Positions 16,055 through 25,021 of a DNA stretch of 64,000 bases are shown here, piece by piece (the stretch's first letter is position 1; each line of letters starts with the position of its first letter). The notes below the pieces were generated by a model. The model did no database searches and was not told the origin of the DNA. It worked only from the letters and a program-made list of their open reading frames with translations. A program made the position numbers and the translations under genes. This stretch comes from JADMIH01 sp036399775 (GTDB lineage: Bacteria > Chloroflexota > Chloroflexia > QHBQ01 > JADMIH01). The stretch covers positions 1-64,000 of the forward strand of contig DASWMJ010000053.1 in NCBI GenBank assembly GCA_036399775.1, in the 5' to 3' direction.

Positions 16055-17956
16055 TTACCCTGGGACATCCCCAGGCTGCTGCTTTGCTGCTAACTTCGCC
16101 GGCGCGACCCGTACAACCTGCTCGTTCTTATACGTGGCGAAGCCAGGCGGCGCATTGGGCACTCGCCTAACGTACTTCCTCTCCGTGTAGACCACGTCAA
16201 CATGTGCCTCAGCGCGTAGCTTGCTGTAGGCTGCGGCCAGACTTGCGGCTTCCTGGATGTCCTGCTCCGTCACGCCCGGCTCCGTGCGCAGGATTACGTG
16301 GCCGCCTGGGACGTTCTGGGCGTGGAACCAGAGGTCTTCGGGGGCGGCGAGGCGGAAGGTGGCGATCTCGTTCTGGCTGGCGGTGCGCCCCACGAGGATG
16401 TGCGCGCCGTACCTCGTCCTAAGGCGCAGGGGTTGGGGCGTCTTATCCTGGGGCTTGCGGCCTTTGCTTTTCGCAGGCTTCTGCTTGTTGTCGTTCTTTG
16501 ACTGCTGGGGCAGGCTCGCGCCGGACCTTGCAAGGCGAAGCTCGTTTTGGACAGCCCTGATCTCGTCGTGAGTTGCTGCCAGGTCAAGGCTGGTAAGCAA
16601 TTCATCCGCGAAGCGCACCCCTATCTCGGCACCGGCTATCTTCTCCGGTAGCCCCTCGTGGGCCGATTGCGCCTTGCGGTACTCTCTGAAGAGCGCCTGG
16701 GCGTTCTCCACAGGGGTAAGGTTCGGGTCGAGGTCAATGGTCAACTTCTCTTCGGGTATTTCAAGCTTGCGCTGCCCAGGCTCAAGCGTGTGCATGTAGG
16801 CCAGCAGGAACTCGCCCTTGCGCCGCAACTCTTCCTGCGCCTCGGCACGGGTCCACTCTTCCCGCAGCGCGAAGAGCTTGCGCTCGTCTCGCTTCTTGAT
16901 CTCCTCTATCTCGGCGCGCACCTGCGACTTGAGGGCGCTATGCCCGCCCAGGCTCTGCACGCCAACAAAATACTTGCTCGCGGCTTCCGACACGCTCGCG
17001 CAAGGTTCCAGGGTTGCCCCGCCATGCTCAAGGTGGGTGAGACGGTAGGGCGCGAAGTCTACGGGGTGGCGCTCGTCCTCCCCTCGCTCACGCCATGCGA
17101 GGGTCGGCTCCCACTGTCTCGTCTCCTCAAACGAGAACAGGGCTTGAAGCTCATGGAGTAGCCTTGTGAGCATCGCGGGCTGCGGGGCGATCTGCTCTGC
17201 GGCCCGCGTAGTGTCGCCCAGGGCGCGGAACACAACTTCGCGGGCGAGCGTGGGGCTTACACCCGAAAAGCCGCTCACCAATCCCTTCCAGGCGGCAGCG
17301 CCTTTGTCCTCCTCGGCTGCTTTGGCAAGCTCGAGCGACATGGCGTTTATGGAGGTGTGCATGGGGTCGCGCTTCTCCTGGGGTGGAGGCTCGACGTAGG
17401 GCTGGTGGGGGAGGGTGGTCCTGTAACGGTTCAGGCTGGGGGGTATGCGCTTTATGCTGTCGAGGATGATACCGTCCTCGCCCACAAGCACGATATTGCT
17501 CATACGCCCCATCACCTCCACTATCAACTGGATCGTAACGAGAGGCGCGTCCGGCTCTTCCTCAACTTCATCGCCGGTATGCCTAAAGTCCCCCTCAGAA
17601 TGGTACTCTTGGTGCTTGTCAGGGTAGAATCTTTTGGCTATACTAAGTCCAAGTATGCGCTCATGCCGGGGCTGCCACACATCCAACAGGGTGCCGCCAC
17701 GAACGTATTTCCTCAGCAACAGAAGGAGTGGCGGGTGCTGCTCCGGGTCGCGGCTCGGCGCAACGGAAGTGAGGTGGACGCGAGCGTGCTGAGGGTGAGC
17801 CGACAGCAGCAGGTGGCTCCTACCCATGCCTGAACGGTATATCTCAAGGCTGAGGGCCAGGGGGCCGGGCATAAGCAGGTTCTGCACACGCCCGCCGACG
17901 ATTGTATCTCTAAGTTCCTGGCGGACAGCGGCTATAGTTAGCGCGTCGAAAGGCAT
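16055..17956 (-). CDS. rqcH: RqcH/NFACT ribosome quality-control protein
   Basis: A 633-residue NFACT protein (Rqc2/RqcH family; older name fibronectin-binding protein A). RqcH binds stalled 50S-nascent-chain complexes and recruits tRNA-Ala to add alanine tails. Parts visible: the NFACT-N domain beginning 'MPFDALTIAAVRQELRDTI', a charged coiled-coil middle (about 330-460) and the C-terminal NFACT-R/DUF814 domain with 'DLWFHAQNVPGGHVIL'. The Asp-Arg pair described as essential in the NFACT-N domain of characterised RqcH appears here as Glu99-Arg100 ('RHERIL'). A Lys-rich linker precedes DUF814. No clear Shine-Dalgarno is seen upstream of the ATG. Confidence 0.9.
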   Translation of the reverse strand: MPFDALTIAAVRQELRDTIVGGRVQNLLMPGPLALSLEIYRSGMGRSHLLLSAHPQHARVHLTSVAPSRDPEQHPPLLLLLRKYVRGGTLLDVWQPRHERILGLSIAKRFYPDKHQEYHSEGDFRHTGDEVEEEPDAPLVTIQLIVEVMGRMSNIVLVGEDGIILDSIKRIPPSLNRYRTTLPHQPYVEPPPQEKRDPMHTSINAMSLELAKAAEEDKGAAAWKGLVSGFSGVSPTLAREVVFRALGDTTRAAEQIAPQPAMLTRLLHELQALFSFEETRQWEPTLAWRERGEDERHPVDFAPYRLTHLEHGGATLEPCASVSEAASKYFVGVQSLGGHSALKSQVRAEIEEIKKRDERKLFALREEWTRAEAQEELRRKGEFLLAYMHTLEPGQRKLEIPEEKLTIDLDPNLTPVENAQALFREYRKAQSAHEGLPEKIAGAEIGVRFADELLTSLDLAATHDEIRAVQNELRLARSGASLPQQSKNDNKQKPAKSKGRKPQDKTPQPLRLRTRYGAHILVGRTASQNEIATFRLAAPEDLWFHAQNVPGGHVILRTEPGVTEQDIQEAASLAAAYSKLRAEAHVDVVYTERKYVRRVPNAPPGFATYKNEQVVRVAPAKLAAKQQPGDVPG

Positions 17957-18001
17957 AAGCGGTCTCGATGGAGGTGTTTGGAGGCAGTATAACAGGTGAG
18001 C

Positions 18002-18103
18002 CAGAAATTAGAAATCAGAAGTCAGAAATCAGCTTTCTGGCCTTTCCAACACTAACTTCTAATTTCTGACTTCTGACTTCTGATTTCTGATTTCTAACTT
18101 CTA
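18002..18103. repeat. Intergenic inverted-repeat element, family B-like (AGAAATCAGAAGTC words)
   Basis: The left arm is 18002-18040 and the right arm about 18052-18103. They are complementary reiterations of TTCTGATTTCTGACTTC-type words. The element lies between the divergently oriented rqcH and gmk starts and ends about 10 nt before the gmk ATG. Confidence 0.8.
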
Positions 18104-18114
18104 CCAGGGGGAGC

Positions 18115-18819
18115 ATGGGGAAGGCAGCGCAACAGGTCGAGGCATTGGAGCAGGTACAGGAGTTGGTGGCCGCGCAAGGGACGGTGCTTGAGTTCGAGCA
18201 GCACGTCAACAGGCCGGCGCCTCCTCTGCTGGTGGTGCTCACCGGCCCGTCGGGGGTCGGCAAGGATGTGACGCTGGCGCGGATGAAGGAACGGGGAGTG
18301 CCTTTCCATTACGTGGTGACAGTGACCACCAGGGCGCAGCGGCCCGGCGAGATAGACGGCACGCACTACACTTTCATATCGCGGGAGGAATACGAGCGGA
18401 GGCGAGCGGGCGGCGAATTGTTGGAGCACGCCGAGGTCTACGGGAACTACTACGGCATCCCGCGCAACCAGGTCGTAGACCCGCTCAAGAGCGGCACGGA
18501 CGTGATAATGAAGCCCGACGTGCAGGGAGCGCGCAAGATAAAGGAATTGGAGCCGGACGCGATATTTATTTTCCTGGCTCCACCCAGCATGGAGGAATTG
18601 GGGTTGCGGTTGTATTACCGCAAGACGGAGGACCTCAAGGAGCTTGCCACGCGGCTGAAGCTGGCGGGACAAGAGATGCAGGCGCTTAGCGACTTTGACT
18701 ACGTAGTGGTAAACCACCATAAGAGGCTGGATGAGACTGTAGAGGCGATCAAGGCGATAATCCAGGCCGAAAAATGCCGGGTTCATCCTCGCAAGATTCG
18801 GCTGCTTGAAGATAAATGA
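18115..18819 (+). CDS. gmk: Guanylate kinase with an N-terminal extension
   Basis: Phosphorylates GMP to GDP with ATP. The P-loop is 'GPSGVGKD', followed by the GMP-binding 'TTRAQRPGEIDGTHY' and 'EYERRRAGGELLEHAEVYGNYYG' regions and by 'DVQGARKIKE'. The 234 residues exceed the usual 200 or so because about 37 residues, mostly helical and Gln/Glu-rich, precede the first strand. The ATG has AGGGGGAG directly upstream. If the extension is not translated, internal starts lack good ribosome-binding sites, so I keep the long form. A family B-like repeat lies immediately upstream. Confidence 0.93.
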   Translation: MGKAAQQVEALEQVQELVAAQGTVLEFEQHVNRPAPPLLVVLTGPSGVGKDVTLARMKERGVPFHYVVTVTTRAQRPGEIDGTHYTFISREEYERRRAGGELLEHAEVYGNYYGIPRNQVVDPLKSGTDVIMKPDVQGARKIKELEPDAIFIFLAPPSMEELGLRLYYRKTEDLKELATRLKLAGQEMQALSDFDYVVVNHHKRLDETVEAIKAIIQAEKCRVHPRKIRLLEDK

Positions 18820-18919
18820 TCGCCGCAAAACGGTAGCTGGTAAGTGGTCGGTGCCGGTAGCTTAGAGTCAGTTGAGCTATGCTATGCCCGCGCAACGGGC
18901 CTGAGAGGGACAAAGTCTA

Positions 18920-20524
18920 ATGAAAGCATTCATGTTGGATACGGAAACAGAGCGGCTCCTGGCAGAGGGCAAGGCCGCGGCGCGCAACGGCGATAAGAAC
19001 GCCGCTCGTACTTTGCTGACCCAGGTGGTAGAGCGCGACCCACACAATGAGCAGGCCTGGATGTGGCTGAGCGGTGTGGTGGCCGAGCCTGAAGAGCAGC
19101 AAATCTGCCTCGAAAACGTGCTCGTCATCAATCCCCACAACACCAAAGCCCGCAAAGGTCTTGATTTCATCAGCGTAAAGACGGGCATGGCCCCAAACGT
19201 CCCGCCTCTTGCTATAGCTGAAATGGACCTGGGCAACCCAAGCGAATATACGTCTCCTCTTGGGACGAGTCCCCTGTCAGAGAGTACCTTGCACGAGGAG
19301 ACCCCTCCGCTACCGGGCGACGCTCCTTTCTCCTTCTCAAGCGAGCGCGAATCGACTTCCACCCTCCCCTGGCTGCAAGCCGACGATTACAGCGACGCAC
19401 CCGATGTCGCACAGTCGCCCATGCTGTCACAAGATGCTGCAAATGGAACAGGCGCATCCTGGGCCGCGTCGAGCCAGCCGGACGGCGCGGAAAATAAGTT
19501 CGACTTCTTCGATATGCCCGACGTGGACGCGATGCCTCCCTGGGTCCAGCCTGAGCCTGGCGGGGAAGGCATGGCGGGTGAGGCTCAGAACTATAGCGGC
19601 GAGGCGCTACCGGCATACGCCGCCAAAGCGGAAGGCATATCCGTCCCGGCAGATGACCACCTGGACGGGGTAAACTTTGACCTTTCGCCCTTCTCTCATG
19701 AGACGCCGGGTGGCGGTGGATTAGATTTCCCGGCATACGCGGGGCAGGTGGGGATGTCGGGGGCGGGTGAGATGGAGCTACCTGAGTGGTCCATGAGCGG
19801 CGTGCTACCTTCCATGCCACCGGGTAGTGAATTTGCAGGCGCGAACGGCATGGGCGACATGCCCGCGCCCTTCGATCCGTTCAATCCCCCAGGCGGCTCA
19901 AGCATGGGTCCTATGGGACCCTCTTTCGACGCGCAGCTACCCTCGCCGGGCGATTTGCCCGGGTACGATGGTGGGGGCGCTGACCAGGCGCAGCCCTGGT
20001 ACTTACAACAGGCAGTCGGCGGCAATTCAGGCTCTCTCTCGGCCATCGCTATGCCCAACCAGGGGATGCCCGCCAGCGAAAGTCAGCAGCCGTCGCGCGG
20101 CAAGAAGGAGGCTACGGCCACCATAGACTGCCCCAACTGCCACGAAAAGGCGGCGGATACCGCGCTTGCCTGCCCCAATTGCCGGTACAGCTTCTTCGTG
20201 AATTGCCCCAACTGCCACGAGCTTGTAGATACCAGCGACGCCAGGCAGAACACGACCGAACCCTGCCCCTACTGCAAAGCCAAGATAGACAGGATGGCGA
20301 TGGGCCTCGAAGGCACAGATGGGGCGATGCCCTACAAGTCGGAGAGCATGGCAGGTGTGCGCGGCCAGTTCCCCACGATGAAAGACTACGTTACCGCCAC
20401 ACCCGGTAAGCGCGGGCTTAGCTTCCGTTGGATGGTTGACGTGCTCTGGCTCATGGTTATCGTAATGACAGTCTGGGCGCTAACCCAACTTCCCACATGG
20501 CTGCACTTGACGGGCCAGTACTAG
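18920..20524 (+). CDS. TPR, zinc-ribbon and C-terminal membrane-anchor protein of unknown function
   Basis: A 534-residue protein. The N-terminus (about 1-80) is a TPR-like helical repeat unit ('AEGKAAARNGDKNAARTLL', 'DPHNEQAWMWLSG', 'NPHNTKARKGL'). Residues about 90-390 are a disordered, Pro/Gly/Met-rich, acidic linker. Next is a tandem zinc ribbon with four Cys pairs in 'DCPNCHEKAAD', 'ACPNCRYSF', 'NCPNCHELVD' and 'PCPYCKAKID' (about 400-455). A single hydrophobic segment 'VLWLMVIVMTVWALTQL' closes the chain. This suggests a tail-anchored cytoplasmic adaptor. There is no enzyme motif. It follows gmk by about 100 nt, a gap in which I see no feature. Confidence 0.65.
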   Translation: MKAFMLDTETERLLAEGKAAARNGDKNAARTLLTQVVERDPHNEQAWMWLSGVVAEPEEQQICLENVLVINPHNTKARKGLDFISVKTGMAPNVPPLAIAEMDLGNPSEYTSPLGTSPLSESTLHEETPPLPGDAPFSFSSERESTSTLPWLQADDYSDAPDVAQSPMLSQDAANGTGASWAASSQPDGAENKFDFFDMPDVDAMPPWVQPEPGGEGMAGEAQNYSGEALPAYAAKAEGISVPADDHLDGVNFDLSPFSHETPGGGGLDFPAYAGQVGMSGAGEMELPEWSMSGVLPSMPPGSEFAGANGMGDMPAPFDPFNPPGGSSMGPMGPSFDAQLPSPGDLPGYDGGGADQAQPWYLQQAVGGNSGSLSAIAMPNQGMPASESQQPSRGKKEATATIDCPNCHEKAADTALACPNCRYSFFVNCPNCHELVDTSDARQNTTEPCPYCKAKIDRMAMGLEGTDGAMPYKSESMAGVRGQFPTMKDYVTATPGKRGLSFRWMVDVLWLMVIVMTVWALTQLPTWLHLTGQY

Positions 20525-20555
20525 TAGAGTTACTATTAGCTTTACGAACCGTGAC

Positions 20556-20629
20556 AATTTTAGATTTTGGATTTTAGATTGCTTCTGCTTTCGACCTTAT
20601 CTAAAATCCAAAAACTAAAATCTAAAATT
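20556..20629. repeat. Intergenic inverted-repeat element, family B (ATTTTAGATT words)
   Basis: The left arm, 20556-20580, reiterates ATTTTAGATT and ATTTTGG. The right arm, 20601-20629, is its near-complement, with a spacer of about 20 nt. It lies between two co-directional genes. Confidence 0.8.
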
Positions 20630-20649
20630 GGCAGTCCTGGGGGTTTGGC

Positions 20650-22284
20650 GTGTCCTACGATAGCGAAACCGAGGTTGAGCGCACCCCACCGAGAGGCAAA
20701 GTCATCAGTTTGCAGGGGCACCAGGCTGCCGAGCAGGTACTGGATGACTTGTCGCGCGCCACACGGCACAGCCGGGATTATGGCCGCCTCGTGCGTAAGG
20801 CCGCCGATCTGGGCCTACCAATGCTGGCGGCGGTCGTTCGCCACCTCGACTCGGCTCACCCTACGCGCCTCGCGATCCTGGGCGACGTTTTGCTTGCCTA
20901 TTCTCCCCAGGCGGAAGGGCTTGACACCCTCACCCGCGCCGCGACCGACCGGCGCAACAGTGACAACCGCCGCATGGGCGCTATCATGCTCCTGTGCAAC
21001 TATTACCCGCACCTGCCCGTATCAGAAGACTTTCTATCCGGCTTACGCAACCCCATAGGCACGGCGGCGCGCGCTCTCGTGAGCGTTCTGGGCGAGTGCG
21101 CGGACGACCCGGAATTGCTTACGGGGTACGCTGGCTTCCTGGCCGCTTTGCTTTCGCAGCCTGTAGACATGCTGTACGCCGCGCTGAACAGGATAGCTGA
21201 CATGTCTGACGAAGGCGCTGTCTCTGCCCTGCGTCTGCTCGCGCTGCACCCTCACCCCGACCTCATGGAAGCTGCGGTGGAAGCGTTGGGGGCGAGGGTG
21301 TCGGTGAGCGCCATACGATCCCTTACGATGCTGGAGCCTAACCTGCCCGGCGAGCCTGCCCACGTAGCTTCACGCCTGCTCCATAAGATACGGCTCAGTG
21401 GACTCTACGGCGCGGAGTTCGCTCCTCAGAGTGAGCATGCAGGACGGGCCATCTTAAGTGCGGTGGATGGGCGCGGCAGGAGGATGCTCTGGCTGCATGT
21501 GCCTTCGACCTCTGCCGCCAGTCGCCCGGTATTTATGGGATTGCTGATGAGCGACTACGCGGGGCTGATTGAGCTTGTGGGCCCCGTGGGCCGCTCAACC
21601 GACGCCGTTCCAAAGCCGCCAAACCCCGGCCCGGTTGGCACCCTGTACCCTCCGATGGTGTACAAGCTTCCTGACATTCCCGCCAACCTCGCGACGGTCT
21701 CCTGCGTGGAAGTACCCTATGGCTATGGCTTGCGCCTCTTGCGGAAGGCGGTCAGCAGGAACTGGCTGACGGGCACGCCCCTGCCTCTGGAGTACCAACT
21801 GCTGTTCAACCTGGTGTGGCAATTCGGCCAGGGGAACGGCGATGAGGAGAGCTACGTTGCGAGATTTGTAGAGCGCGATGACCGCAGCCTCGCTGAGAGC
21901 GAGAGCGAGCTATTGTTAAACTCGCTGTTCGACAATTGGTACCTGGAGAGCGCGGGGGTGCGGCAGGTGGCAGAAGAGCTTGCCGCTCTCGATTACGACT
22001 TCTCACATGAGTTGACGGAGGACAACTGGCGCATCTTACTGCCCTCGATCATCAGGCTGGCGCACGATGAGTTTGGCCCGGAGCTAAGGATGCGCTATGC
22101 CAATCGCCTGCGCCTGATGTCCGAGTGGCTGCGTTTCTCCGACCAGCACCATGACGCCGATCTCGCGGCTTCGGCAGCCTATACCATCGTCAATTCCCCG
22201 CCGGAAGCCAACCTCTTCGTCCTCAGACTCGTGCAGAAGGGCATCCTCGTCGCCCTCAGCGAGCTAACCTTCGACCTTCGGTAA
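20650..22284 (+). CDS. Uncharacterised helical-repeat (HEAT-like) protein
   Basis: A 544-residue soluble protein starting at GTG 20650, with no strong ribosome-binding site; a family B repeat ends about 20 nt upstream. Residues about 15-230 consist of regularly spaced amphipathic helices ('AAEQVLDDLSRATRH', 'RLAILGDVLLAYSPQ', 'MEAAVEALGARVSVSA') in a HEAT/ARM-like pattern. The remaining residues contain no motif I know. There is no signal peptide or membrane segment. It ends where a perfect 31-bp inverted repeat begins. Possibly a scaffold protein; the function is unknown. Confidence 0.6.
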   Translation: MSYDSETEVERTPPRGKVISLQGHQAAEQVLDDLSRATRHSRDYGRLVRKAADLGLPMLAAVVRHLDSAHPTRLAILGDVLLAYSPQAEGLDTLTRAATDRRNSDNRRMGAIMLLCNYYPHLPVSEDFLSGLRNPIGTAARALVSVLGECADDPELLTGYAGFLAALLSQPVDMLYAALNRIADMSDEGAVSALRLLALHPHPDLMEAAVEALGARVSVSAIRSLTMLEPNLPGEPAHVASRLLHKIRLSGLYGAEFAPQSEHAGRAILSAVDGRGRRMLWLHVPSTSAASRPVFMGLLMSDYAGLIELVGPVGRSTDAVPKPPNPGPVGTLYPPMVYKLPDIPANLATVSCVEVPYGYGLRLLRKAVSRNWLTGTPLPLEYQLLFNLVWQFGQGNGDEESYVARFVERDDRSLAESESELLLNSLFDNWYLESAGVRQVAEELAALDYDFSHELTEDNWRILLPSIIRLAHDEFGPELRMRYANRLRLMSEWLRFSDQHHDADLAASAAYTIVNSPPEANLFVLRLVQKGILVALSELTFDLR

Positions 22285-22371
22285 TTTTGAATTTTGAGTT
22301 ATGAATTTTGAATTTTAAGTTTCTCCGCTATCACAGCTCCATTCAAAATTCATAACTCAAAATTCAAAATT
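22283..22371. repeat. Intergenic inverted-repeat element, family B, perfect 31-bp stem
   Basis: 22283-22313 and 22341-22371 are perfect reverse complements, built from the words AATTTTGA and GTTATG with a 27-nt loop. The left arm overlaps the upstream stop codon. It lies between convergent genes and could act as a bidirectional terminator. Confidence 0.9.
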
Positions 22372-22373
22372 GA

Positions 22374-22931
22374 TCATTCCCACGCTTCGCCGTGTATGGT
22401 GGGAAGGAGGCGTGTTGCCTTGCCGCTTTTGAGCTCGTAAAGGACGTAGACGTAGACCCACCTGTGGACTAATTTCCTGCCGGGGAGTTGTGGGAACTCC
22501 GGGCCTTGCCACTGGTAGAGTGCCCATCTTTGTCCCTGCGGCCCCTCACCGAACGCATCAGCGGTTATCTCCCCGCTATCAAAGTGCGCGCTCTCAACCT
22601 TCAAAGCGCGGGTGACTGTGACGAAGTCGGGCAGAGAGAGCGATGCGTAGTCCACGCTTGCAAGGTTTGCGGCGGCTGTGCGGATGGCTTCGCCAATCGC
22701 GGGGGGCGCTTGCCTGTAGCTGCTCCAATCGCTGCCTGCGGCGGTCGCCTCTATCCAACCGACACTGCCCTCTGACTTAGCAATAGACTCCCTGGGTGAT
22801 GCGGTCTCAGCAATGGGCGTAACTTGGATACCTCCTGGCGCTTGCGCTGCGGGCGTGGGGGAACCTGCACACGCACTCAGTACACAGATCACTGCCAAGC
22901 TCAAAGTGATGGGCGCTAAGAAGCGTGTCAT
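22374..22931 (-). CDS. Small lipoprotein of unknown function
   Basis: A 185-residue exported lipoprotein. The signal sequence 'MTRFLAPITLSLAVICVLSAC' ends in lipobox LSAC (Cys21) and is followed by a Pro/Ala-rich linker. The mature part contains 'SDWSSYRQAPPAIGEAI' and a Trp/Tyr-rich end ('RWALYQWQGPEF', 'WVYVYVLYELKSGKATRL'), with no recognised domain. GAGG lies a few nt upstream of the ATG. The stop abuts the family B repeat, which separates it from the convergent helical-repeat gene. Confidence 0.65.
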   Translation of the reverse strand: MTRFLAPITLSLAVICVLSACAGSPTPAAQAPGGIQVTPIAETASPRESIAKSEGSVGWIEATAAGSDWSSYRQAPPAIGEAIRTAAANLASVDYASLSLPDFVTVTRALKVESAHFDSGEITADAFGEGPQGQRWALYQWQGPEFPQLPGRKLVHRWVYVYVLYELKSGKATRLLPTIHGEAWE

Positions 22932-23160
22932 TGCGTCGCCTCAAGGGGCAGGCTGCAATTTTCATTAGCTATGGTGGCGTGTCGGGTCATGGTTACTCAG
23001 TATATGAACGAGTGAGAGGGCTTGTCAAGAATTCTATGCTTGACAAGGCTCATGGTATGAGCTAACAATAAGCTGAAAGAAGCCCTGATAAAAAGGTACG
23101 CAAGGGATTCCCGGACAGATTCTGACTAGAAAACGTAAGAATAAAAGCGTCGAGGTACAC

Positions 23161-23853
23161 ATGGGCGGAAACATCCTGTCTTTCACTGACTTTAAGGTGC
23201 CTGATGATTTCAGCGTGGCACCGTTCGAAGCTACCTATAACCGTGTGATTACCAAGTTCACAAATTCCTCTTACAAGGAATTTCTCCATGCATGGTTAGG
23301 CATTCCTTATCGGTTCCTTGCTTGTACAGAACATGATATGGCGTTCCGCGCATCTATTCAACGGGCTGGAAATAACCCGCCACGGCCTGAACACTACGTG
23401 CAAGACCGAGAGTTATTTGGCTTCTTTATAACAGGTCTTTCGGCTATAGAATGTTGCTATTATGGTCTACATGCTGTAGGTAATTTACTTAACGCGAAGA
23501 CCTTTCCAATGGGCGATGAGCCTCAGAAAAAGGTAGTGGACCTAAAAAAAACAGTAGAGAGGTTTAAGAAGGCATTTCCGGACGATAAGTTCCATGAAGA
23601 AATGGGCAGTATATGCAGCATGAAACAGTACCTAGAGTGGAACAATATACGCAACGTTCTGGCTCATCGTCTGTTGCCTGGGCGTACTGTCTTTCTTACT
23701 ATGAATCCGGCCTCACCAAGCAGGGGTAAAGTTCTATGGAAGGATGACATTGAACTTGATGCCTACACAACCTCATTACGTCGTGCTTGGCTTGCCAAAA
23801 CGCTTAATGCACTCCTTGTTGCTGCAGACGGCTTTACACAGCGCCATTTATAA
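23161..23853 (+). CDS. HEPN-like protein of unknown function, AT-richer than neighbours
   Basis: A 230-residue, mostly helical soluble protein. The motif 'WNNIRNVLAHRL' contains R-x4-H, the metal-independent RNase signature of HEPN domains, with helices before it ('GFFITGLSAIECCYYGLHAVGN') that fit the HEPN four-helix layout. HEPN proteins are common toxins and defence effectors. No nucleotidyltransferase partner (MNT) adjoins it, so it may be a solo HEPN protein. Codons are noticeably more AT-rich than in the azlC gene that follows, suggesting acquisition. Assignment rests on one motif and the helix pattern. Bases 22932-23160 hold an imperfect CTTGTCAAG inverted repeat (23016-23046) but no gene. 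Confidence 0.4.
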   Translation: MGGNILSFTDFKVPDDFSVAPFEATYNRVITKFTNSSYKEFLHAWLGIPYRFLACTEHDMAFRASIQRAGNNPPRPEHYVQDRELFGFFITGLSAIECCYYGLHAVGNLLNAKTFPMGDEPQKKVVDLKKTVERFKKAFPDDKFHEEMGSICSMKQYLEWNNIRNVLAHRLLPGRTVFLTMNPASPSRGKVLWKDDIELDAYTTSLRRAWLAKTLNALLVAADGFTQRHL

Positions 23854-23899
23854 CGCTAATGGGATTTGGATGTCGTGTGTAGGCATAGAGAAGCACAAG

Positions 23900-24604
23900 A
23901 TGAGCATCATCGAAGGGGTAACTTTCACACGGCGCGGTTTGGCGGCGGGGGCACGGCGCACCCTGCCGCTTGCGATTAGCGTTTTCTCCTATGGGGCCGT
24001 ATTTGGGGTGCTCGCGCGGCAGGCGGGCTTGAGCATGGCGGAGACGGCGCTGATGAGCGGGCTGGTCTTCGCGGGTGCGTCTCAGTTTATCGCGTTGGAG
24101 CTTTGGGTGGCCCCTCTGCCTGTGTTTACCTTGATCCTCACGACGTTAGTGGTGAACCTGCGCCACCTCCTAATGGGTGCGGCGTTGCGGCCCTGGCTGT
24201 CGCGGGTGTCTACGCCGAAGGCTTACGGCTCGGTCTTCTTTATGAACGACGAAACGTGGGCGCTGACCGTGCGTGAGCTAAACGCGGGAGGCAAGGATGT
24301 AGCCTTTATGCTGGGGAGCGGCCTGACGATGTTCGCCGCCTGGGTGAGTTCGGGCGTCCTGGGCCAATTCGTAGGCGCGAACCTGCAAGAGCGGGACATC
24401 ACGCAATGGGGGCTTGATTTCATCTTCACAGCGGTATTCGTGGCCCTGCTGGTGTCTCTTTGGAGGGGGCGAGGCGACATCCTGCCCTGGGCGGTGGCGG
24501 CTGCGGTGGCCCTGGCTACGTGGTGGCTCCTGCCCGGCAAGTGGTATATCCTCCTGGGCGGGCTGGCGGGCAGCTTAGTCGGGGCTTTGCGCGATGACGA
24601 TTGA
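23900..24604 (+). CDS. azlC: AzlC-family branched-chain amino acid exporter, large subunit
   Basis: A 234-residue integral membrane protein with the AzlC signature 'SYGAVFGVLARQAG' and 'SGLVFAGASQFIALELW', then 'VVNLRHLLMGAALRPWL' and 'MNDETWAL'. With AzlD it exports branched-chain amino acids in characterised members. I chose the ATG at 23900 because the protein then matches the family length and N-terminus. The frame is open to 23744, inside the preceding gene. The 3' end overlaps azlD by 11 nt. Confidence 0.92.
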   Translation: MSIIEGVTFTRRGLAAGARRTLPLAISVFSYGAVFGVLARQAGLSMAETALMSGLVFAGASQFIALELWVAPLPVFTLILTTLVVNLRHLLMGAALRPWLSRVSTPKAYGSVFFMNDETWALTVRELNAGGKDVAFMLGSGLTMFAAWVSSGVLGQFVGANLQERDITQWGLDFIFTAVFVALLVSLWRGRGDILPWAVAAAVALATWWLLPGKWYILLGGLAGSLVGALRDDD

Positions 24605-24905
24605 CGCGGTAACCTTGCTGACCATCCTGGGGATGGCGCTCGTCACTTACGCTACGCGGGCGGGTGGGCTGTGGCTTATGTCACGCGTCAATCCTTCTCC
24701 TCGCGTGGAGGCATGGCTGCGCCACATACCCGGTGCGGTGCTGATGGCGATAATCACGCCTGCTCTCCTCACCAATGGACCTTCTGATGCGATGGCTGCG
24801 CTCGCAACCGCCCTTGTGGCGGCGCGCACCCGCAACTTGCTGTTGGCAATGGTGGCGGGGGTGGCTGCCGTCTGGTTGTTACGCAGGCTGTTCGGGGCGG
24901 CATAA
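24594..24905 (+). CDS. azlD: AzlD-family branched-chain amino acid exporter, small subunit
   Basis: A 103-residue membrane protein with three to four hydrophobic segments. 'MALVTYATRAGGLWLM', 'WLRHIPGAVLMAIITPAL' and 'ALVAARTRNLLLAM' are typical of AzlD (DUF931-like). It is the obligate partner of AzlC. Start and stop overlap azlC by 11 nt in another frame, so the two are translationally coupled. Confidence 0.92.
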   Translation: MTIDAVTLLTILGMALVTYATRAGGLWLMSRVNPSPRVEAWLRHIPGAVLMAIITPALLTNGPSDAMAALATALVAARTRNLLLAMVAGVAAVWLLRRLFGAA

Positions 24906-25021
24906 CGCGGACGCTAGCTGACGCTATCTGTTATAATAAGCAGTATATAAACAAGAAAAGAATCTTAGAATTCAGAACACGGTATATAACGTAAACAATC
25001 ATACAAGGAATACATAACAGA

